A stretch of DNA of 64,000 bases. Origin: Nelumbo lutea. Its lineage: Eukaryota; Streptophyta; Magnoliopsida; Proteales; Nelumbonaceae. Made by a program: the position numbers and the translations under genes. Below are positions 58,298 to 64,000 of this stretch, in pieces. The notes beneath the pieces are model-generated. The model did not search any database. It worked only from the letters and a program-made list of their open reading frames with translations, and was not told where the DNA came from. How positions within the stretch are numbered: the first letter of the stretch is position 1; each line of letters opens with the position of its first letter. The stretch is taken from assembly GCA_022828595.1 (NCBI GenBank), contig JAKGHH010000005.1, forward strand, positions 60,073,655 through 60,137,654, in the 5' to 3' direction.

Positions 58298-58863
58298 CCA
58301 CCACATTGCTTGTATGACCATCATATTCGGCTTATACCATGGGCATTGCCAGCAAATGTTCAGCATTATCGTTATTCCCCATCTCAGAAAACAGAGACTG
58401 ACAAGCAAGTTCAGGACCTGATTCAAAAGAAACTTATTACACCAAGTTCCAGCCAATTTTCATCCCTAGTAATTCTTGTCAAAAAAAGGGACAGTACATG
58501 GAGATTCTGTATTGACTGTTGGGCCCTAAACAAAATAACAGTATGAGATCATTTTCCTATACCTGTCATTGAAAAATTGTTAGATGAGCTTCAACCTGTG
58601 CCTATAATCTCCAAATTGGATCCATATAGTTGTCAAGGCGACGCCTAGGACAAGGTGCCCTTGGAGGCTCGCCTTGCCCAATCGTCAAGCAGTTTTGTGT
58701 ACTGTGTTATAAAATACTTTTATATTTTCAAGTTTTTGACTTTATAATTATAAAACATTAAAATAGAATGTTCATTTTGTGTTAATATACTAATTTATTT
58801 TTATTATTTTCTTATTTGTTAGGGTTTAATCAACACAAACAGTGCAAACTGCTGTATTGAACC

Positions 58864-59096
58864 CATGGTTCAAAGTACCGATACACCTGTGTATCTGCAG
58901 AGGTGTATCGGTACTTATAATGATACTCCCCCCCTTTTTTATTTTTTGGTTTCCAATTTCATATTTAAATATAATTATATTATATAATTTAAAAAATGGA
59001 TACCCGAAAACACCTATAAACAGGTGTATCAGGACCCCAAAGATACAATGCAATATGCCCAATACAGGGCATATCTTATCGAAATTTTGATCCTTG
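58864..59096 (+). mobile_element. MITE (CATGGTTCAAAG family), 233 bp, nested in a MITE
   Basis: Runs from CATGGTTCAAAGTACCG to TTTTGATCCTTG, flanked by the perfect TSD attgaacc (58856-58863 and 59097-59104). Same family as 38750-38994. A three-level nest results: Gypsy, hAT MITE, this MITE. Confidence 0.9.
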
Positions 59097-59186
59097 ATTG
59101 AACCCTCAAAGATTTCAAAACCCGAACCAATAAGCAAGGGAAGAACTTAAAATTTTGTCTAATCAACACATTTTCTTCTTCCACAT

Positions 59187-59235
59187 CTTCTTCTTCTTCT
59201 TCTTCTTCTTCTTCTTCTTCTTCTTCTTCTTCTTC
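59187..59235 (+). repeat. (CTT)n microsatellite
   Basis: An uninterrupted TTC/CTT run of about 16 triplets in the right half of the MITE at 58623. Confidence 0.95.
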
Positions 59236-61901
59236 CTCCACCTTTTCTTTTCTTCTTTTCCTATAACAAAAGTAGGGGGTTCAGCCCCTATATTTTTTGA
59301 ATTTTCTTTCCTTTCTTTTGATTTTCTAGACTTAAACATGAAATTTGTACTTCTATTATGAAAATTATGGATAATTATTATGGAAAGATGGCTAATGGAA
59401 CCTAGGGAACTACCCTAGGATATATGGTTTACTTAAAAAAAAATCCATCACCTAGGCGACAAGGCGCCCCCCTGTCGCATAGCCTCGCCTTGGCGCCTTG
59501 AAAACTATGATTGGATCTCCAATCAGGATATCATCAAGTGAGGATGCACTCACGTGACATTCACAAAACAACTTTTTATACACACGATGGTCACTATGAA
59601 TTTCTAGTGATATCGTTTGGACTCACCAATGCGCCCTCAACTTTTCAAGCACTCATGAATGGGGTATTTCTTCCTTACCTTTGTCACTTTATACTAGTCC
59701 TTTTTTATGATATCTTAATATATAGTTGAGATTGGGATTCACATATGGAACATCTCACTGCCACACACTCTCTCTCCTAAGACATCATCAGCTTTATGCT
59801 AAGATGTCTAAATGTGAATTCGGCAAGACCCAAGTCCAATATTTGGGCCGTATAGTCAGCAAAGGAACTGTTAGGCGACCCATCAAAGGTTGAGTGCATC
59901 CAACTATGGCCGCATCCCACTTCAATCAAGGGCTTGAGGGGCTTTCTGGGCCTTACAAGCTATTACCGAAGATTCTTATAAGATTATGGGCTTTTAGCTG
60001 CCCCACTAACTCAACTATTAAAGAAGGATTCATTTCATTGGTCCACTAATGCTTAGCATGCTTTTGAAAACTTAAAGACAGTGGTTTCCACCCCACCTAT
60101 TTTATTCGGACCTCTCCAAAACATTTGCTTTGGAGTGTGACGCTTTAGGAGGAGGTCTAGGGGCAGTTCTCATGCAAGAAGGTCGCCTCATTGCTTATTT
60201 CAGCAAAGCATTGTCGGGGAAGGCCTTAGCAAACTCCACTTACAAGAAGAGCTCATGACCCTTGTATTAGCAGTCCGTAAATGGAGAGCTTACTTGGTTG
60301 GGCGTTGTTTCATCATCTGCACCGATCACAGAAGTCTCAAATATCTCTTAGAGCAGCAGATACATACAGAAGAGCAACAACGTTGGGCCCACAAACTCAT
60401 GGGCTATAACTATGTCATTGAATACAAGCCTGACCCTACTAACAGAGTAGCAGATGCCTTGTCATCATCAACACGCTCAGCCAGTTGACAGTATATAAAC
60501 CAGTTTATCCATTGGTGGATCTTCTCAAGCAAGAAGCTCTAGCTGATCCTAAGTTGCAAGCTATACGCAACAAATGGGCCCAAGATCGAAACTCTACCCC
60601 TAGATATATGTGAATGTGATGGACTCCATGCTCTTCTACAAAGGATGTTTGGTGATCTCAGCCCAGTCAGCCCACTCAGGCATTTTGCGGACGTATCATA
60701 CAATTGCAACACATTATTTCTAGGTGGGCATGAAATATGCAAGTCAAAACTATGTGATGATGTGCTCCACATGTCAATGGAAAAAAATACGAGGATCAAA
60801 GCCCAGGGGGACTATTGCAACCACTCAAGATCCCTAACATGGTATGGGAAGAAGTCATGATAGACTTCATTTCTGGATTGCCCAAGTCTAATGTGCCTAT
60901 GGTCATCTTAGTGGTCATTGACAGACTCTCTAAGTATGGGCATTTTGTGCCCTTAGCCTATCCGTATACAGCCGCTATAGTAGCAGAAGCATTTATCAAG
61001 GAAATCATGAGATTGCATGGCACTCCTATGGCTATTATCACAGATAGGGACCCTACGTTTCTCAATAACTTTTGGCATGAATATTTTCACCTACACGACA
61101 CCTCACTACATCGATCCACCAGCTATCATCCCCAATCCGATGGACAGATTGAGGTGTTCAATCATTGTGTTGAGACCTATCATTGCTTCGCTGCGGAAAA
61201 TCCGAAGACATGGGCTCATTGGCTGCCATGGGCATAATTTTGGTACAACTCTACCTTCCATAACGCACTTGACATGACTCCTTTTAAAGCCCTTTATGGG
61301 TGTGGCCCACCATCAATATTACCATATGAACCAGGTTTTTCAGCAGTGGAAGCAGTAGATCAGCAGCTGACTGAGAGAGATACCACCATCAAAGCTCTAA
61401 AGGCCAACCTCATGCGAGCACAGCCTTGGATATCCCAATATGATTAAAAAACATAGGGCGGTGGAATTTCTAGTTGGGGAGCGTGTCTATCTAAAGCTAC
61501 ACCCATATAGACAAACCTCTCTAGCTCAGAATGGGTGGCACAAACTATCACCTAAGTTCTATGGGCCGTTTGCAATTACTGAACGTATTGGGCCTGTGGC
61601 CTACAGATTGGATCTTCCAGCCACATCACGGATACACTCAGTTTTTCAGGTATCCCTCCTTAAACCCCAACATAGCAAGCTCCGCTGTTCTACCTGAATT
61701 TGATGACATGGGGGTGTTACAGCTAAAGCCATGGGCCATCCTTGATTATTGTTGGATCAAAGTGGGGAAGCAAATTCAGCAAGAGGCCATAGTAGAATGG
61801 GCAGGACTACCAATTCATAATGCCACATGGGAGTCTTGCTCAGTGCTCAGGTACCCCCAGCTGCACCCCAAGGACAAGGAATATCCAACAAGGTGAGGAA
61901 T

Positions 61902-62140
61902 TGTTAGGAGCCCAGATACGGCAGCCAAGCTAATCATACAACAAGTCTATTCTAGAAGCAAGAAGAGAGGAGCCACATCAGCAAATTTAGTTACAACAGG
62001 GCAAGTTGATTAAGAACAGACCTCAGGTTGTTAAGATACTAAGATGTAACTACCAATCTTGATGGAATGGCATGCACAATATAAAAGATCAAAGAAATGA
62101 AAAGACAGGCATTACCATTCGAACTCTCTCTCACACAACA
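61902..62140 (+). repeat. 3' LTR of the Gypsy element, 239 bp
   Basis: It begins TGTTAGGAGCCC and ends ACACAACA, after a purine-rich 'aaggtgaggaat'. A TATA box (tataaaag) is at 62080-62087. The TGTT..AACA ends are inverted. The sequence directly after it is an inverted scrap of pol (62141-62290), not a TSD. Confidence 0.75.
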
Positions 62141-62290
62141 ATCTGTAGGCCACAGGCCCAACATGTTCAGTAATTGCAAATGACCCATAGAACTTAGGTG
62201 ATAGTTTGTGCCACCCTTTCTGAGCTAGAGAGGTTTGTCTATATGGGTGTAGCTTTAGATAGACATGCTCCCCAACTTGTCCATGGCAAT
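62141..62290 (-). pseudogene. Inverted scrap of the Gypsy pol 3' region beside the LTR
   Basis: The minus strand reads [20 protein letters not shown] and SPKFYGSFAITEHVGPVAYR, near-identical to 61480-61610 on the plus strand with a few substitutions. It joins the LTR end ACACAACA directly at 62140/62141. Homology ends near 'GQVGEHVY'. It is an inverted duplication of about 140-150 bp. Confidence 0.8.
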
Positions 62291-63785
62291 GGAAGGATTG
62301 AAGAAGATGCCACCCATACAATTAGATCAAGTGGCTGAAATGAGGTGTAAGATTGTTGTCATTGAATAATACCATTAAGTTATAAAGAAAACTTTATATG
62401 TTGGTAATGAGGATGAAAATGTTATACGGAATAGAGTTTTAGGCAATCAAGAAGCAACTTGTCCAAAAAAATGAGTACTAGTATTGGGTTATGGATGTTT
62501 AGATGGATGAGTGAAAAATTAAAACAAATAGGATTACAAACAAGGATGTGCAAATCTAGAAGTTGCCCCACTAAGTGATAAAAACAAAGGAAAGAAGGCC
62601 AAGATGATGTTGGCAATGTGAATAAAAAATTACTTGCTGCACCAATTACTTGCAACGTATCAGCCAATATGACCCGATATGTACTGTTCCAACGAAGGTC
62701 TGATACATGGAACGTGTAGAATTTACATGTTTCGCTATTTTTCGTGTGTATCAGGCCGTTATGATCCCGATACAAGCAGATACTATAAGTGTATCGGTTG
62801 GTTTCATGTTTTCAAATTTGAATTTGAATTCCTTTTATTAATTTCATTTCTCTCTCATTAATTTCGATAATTACTCCTTAGCTACAAGCCATTAATCATT
62901 TTGTCTCTCGTTAATTTAGGTAATTAATCCATACTTACAAGCCTTTAACCACTCTCTCTCTCATTAATTTAGGTAATTAATCCTTAACTACAAGCCATTA
63001 ATCACTCTCTCGCATTAATTTCAGTAATTATTCCTTAAAGCACTTTTAAAAACTACAAATTTTAGCAATAAGAAGATTTGAACCTTGGTCAGTAAATTTT
63101 AAGTCATAAGCTTGCCACTAGGGCATGCCCCACTTGCTTGTCATAATTATATGAGTTTTATTTTTAAGTAAACTTTCTCTTTTCTTAGTGGGTGTTTGTC
63201 AATAAATACTAAAATTTATATATTAATAATAATTAAGATAATTATATTATTTTCTGAAAATTAAGGTATATACATATACATTTTAGTTCTTCCATCATTT
63301 TTTCAACAGTTACTAATTTTATCCCAATATCTCACACTTTATATAAATCATTGAAGTATAGTCATCTACATTTAAATAACTTATTTATAGTTATATAAAA
63401 CTTTTATTTATTTTTATTAATATAAATCTTAAGATTTATTTGACTTTTTTATCAGTAAAAAGAAATTTCATTAATGTAAAGAAATTACAGGGATTATAGT
63501 TTATGAGTAGCCTCGGCTACCCCACTACAGGGAAGATCTATTTGAGTTTCCTAGTGTATCCATAACTATCTTGATTTCTTATCCATATCCATGCATATCC
63601 AAAGTGTATCCTTATATGCCTCTTAAAATTAAGGCTTCGTAGTTTGATCAATTGAGTTGAGTTGATGTATAGTGCCAGTGTTTTTTTCTTTTCTTTTTTT
63701 TATGGGTAGAGATATTAGCACTTCTTGTATTATAAAATTTGGATAATTGATAACAATAACCTTCCTAAATTTAGTATAGAAGTAA
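62291..63785. other. AT-rich intergenic or intronic DNA
   Basis: No gene recognised. 62640-62810 has 'gtatcgg'/'ccgatac' words like the repeats at 38750-40290. 62870-63030 repeats the phrase 'attaatttaggtaattaatcc' style three times imperfectly. A minus-strand tRNA-like word pair appears near 63070-63135. Confidence 0.4.
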
Positions 63786-63789
63786 ATGT

Positions 63790-64000
63790 CTTGATAGTAA
63801 GGCATTTGCAAGATTGGATTCCATGAAGGAAAGAAAATGGCAGAATCTTTGACAAACAGGGACTGGAAGTTGAGGAGGTAACAAGGAGAGCTGTAGTCAC
63901 AGCCCACTCATGGTTGTCAGTAAAGGAATCAAGGAATGTTCATACTTCATGGGACACACTTTTTGTTGATGATATTGATAGGAGGGATTGGATATTTGTG
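63790..64000 (+). pseudogene. LINE zf-RVT-type fragment at the window edge
   Basis: After a stop (TGA where W fits: WIP*KER), plus frames read GRIFDKQGLEVEEVTRRAVV and TAHSWLSVKESRNVHTSWDT. This matches the sequence between the zf-RVT domain and RNase H in plant L1-type elements (KERNxRIFxxK). It continues out of the window. Two frames are needed. Confidence 0.55.

Larger units (their letters stand above)
58623..59509. mobile_element. hAT-type MITE, same family, 887 bp, in Gypsy RT
   Basis: It begins CATATAGTTGTCAAGGCG (a 2-bp AT insertion against the 57633 copy) and ends CGCCTTGAAAACTATG. The perfect TSD attggatc is at 58615-58622 and 59510-59517. It interrupts the RT between ISKLD and LQSGYHQ. 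It contains the smaller MITE 58864-59096 and a (CTT)n microsatellite. Confidence 0.92.
57540..61896 (+). pseudogene. Gypsy pol pseudogene: RT, RNase H, integrase, chromodomain
   Basis: RT before the second MITE has LVILVKKRDSTWRFCIDCWA and ALNKITV followed by a stop. RT after it has [11 protein letters not shown] and [15 protein letters not shown], then [12 protein letters not shown]: the FxDD active site is FYD, first Asp to Tyr (about 59702). RNase H includes ICTDHRSLKYLLEQ and YKPDPTNRVADALS. Integrase includes IDRLSKYGHFVPLAYPYTAA, ITDRDPTFLNNFWHEYF and YHPQSDGQIEVFNHCVETY. 61440-61697 has [31 protein letters not shown] and [13 protein letters not shown]. The chromodomain piece at 61690-61896 includes LKPWAILDYCWIKVGKQI and EWAGLPIHNATWE. 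Several frameshifts; dead. Confidence 0.85.
57430..62140 (+). mobile_element. Gypsy chromovirus, 5'-truncated, with 3' LTR
   Basis: From the PR-RT linker (QLQQILAEFKDVFQEPQSLPPH, 57560-57630) through RT, RNase H, integrase and a C-terminal chromodomain to a 239-bp 3' LTR. Chromodomain and short LTR suit the Reina/chromovirus side of Gypsy. No 5' LTR, gag or protease is recognised. Two hAT MITEs (57633, 58623) split RT. The left boundary is approximate. Confidence 0.82.

Noticed and set aside
62422..62775. Minus-strand ORF of 117 codons as the missing HCC2 exon
   Set aside because: No mitochondrial targeting pattern or homology to the SCO1 N-terminus, and no suitable phase-0 donor site was seen.
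63075..63135. tRNA-like sequence on the minus strand
   Set aside because: Box A and B-like words are present but no cloverleaf could be drawn; probably a decayed tRNA-derived repeat.

Overview
The window is nuclear DNA from a flowering plant. The evidence is intron-bearing plant genes with GT..AG junctions, a nuclear-type tRNA-Thr, plant lineages of Copia, Gypsy and L1 retrotransposons, a tRNA-derived SINE, many hAT and Tourist MITEs, and AT-rich intergenic DNA. Nothing fixes the species. No CRISPR, operon or prokaryotic feature is present.

Genes are few. (1) 29449-30444 (+) is a single-exon 331-residue plant-specific basic/acidic protein of the family often called protamine-P1-like. (2) 45228-49412 (-) is a complete seven-exon TTL (tetratricopeptide-repeat thioredoxin-like) gene; I joined the exons by hand and the 2187-nt CDS is in phase. 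(3) 53366-56117 (-) holds the last five exons of an SCO1/SenC protein whose copper-binding cysteines are replaced, as in plant HCC2; its first exon was not found. (4) 38187-38260 (+) is a mutated tRNA-Thr(AGU).

The rest is mostly transposon strata. 2.6-4.4 kb: Copia remnant with a 3' LTR. 4973-5841: Tat-like solo LTR with a perfect 5-bp TSD. 6.5-12.3 kb: a decayed full-length L1-type LINE on the minus strand. 12.5-17.5 kb: an internally deleted Copia element, split in its integrase by a 3.85-kb non-autonomous Tat-like element (12838-16691). The LTRs of that element carry a 15-bp minisatellite, 57 units in one and 27 in the other. 21390-26818: a Tork-like Copia element with both LTRs and a perfect TSD, dead through many stops. 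57.4-62.1 kb: a chromodomain Gypsy pol region with two hAT MITEs inside it, one containing a third MITE, followed by an inverted scrap of its own pol against the 3' LTR.

MITEs with visible TSDs lie at 2255, 31478, 32011, 34682, 37119, 38750, 52194, 57633, 58623 and 58864. A SINE with an 11-bp TSD (54640-54805) and a 5'-truncated LINE sit in an intron of the HCC2-like gene. The genes share no obvious pathway: TTL is a scaffold linked to brassinosteroid and stress signalling, and HCC2 is a mitochondrial SCO1 paralogue. The most unusual structure is the minisatellite-bearing element at 12.8-16.7 kb.
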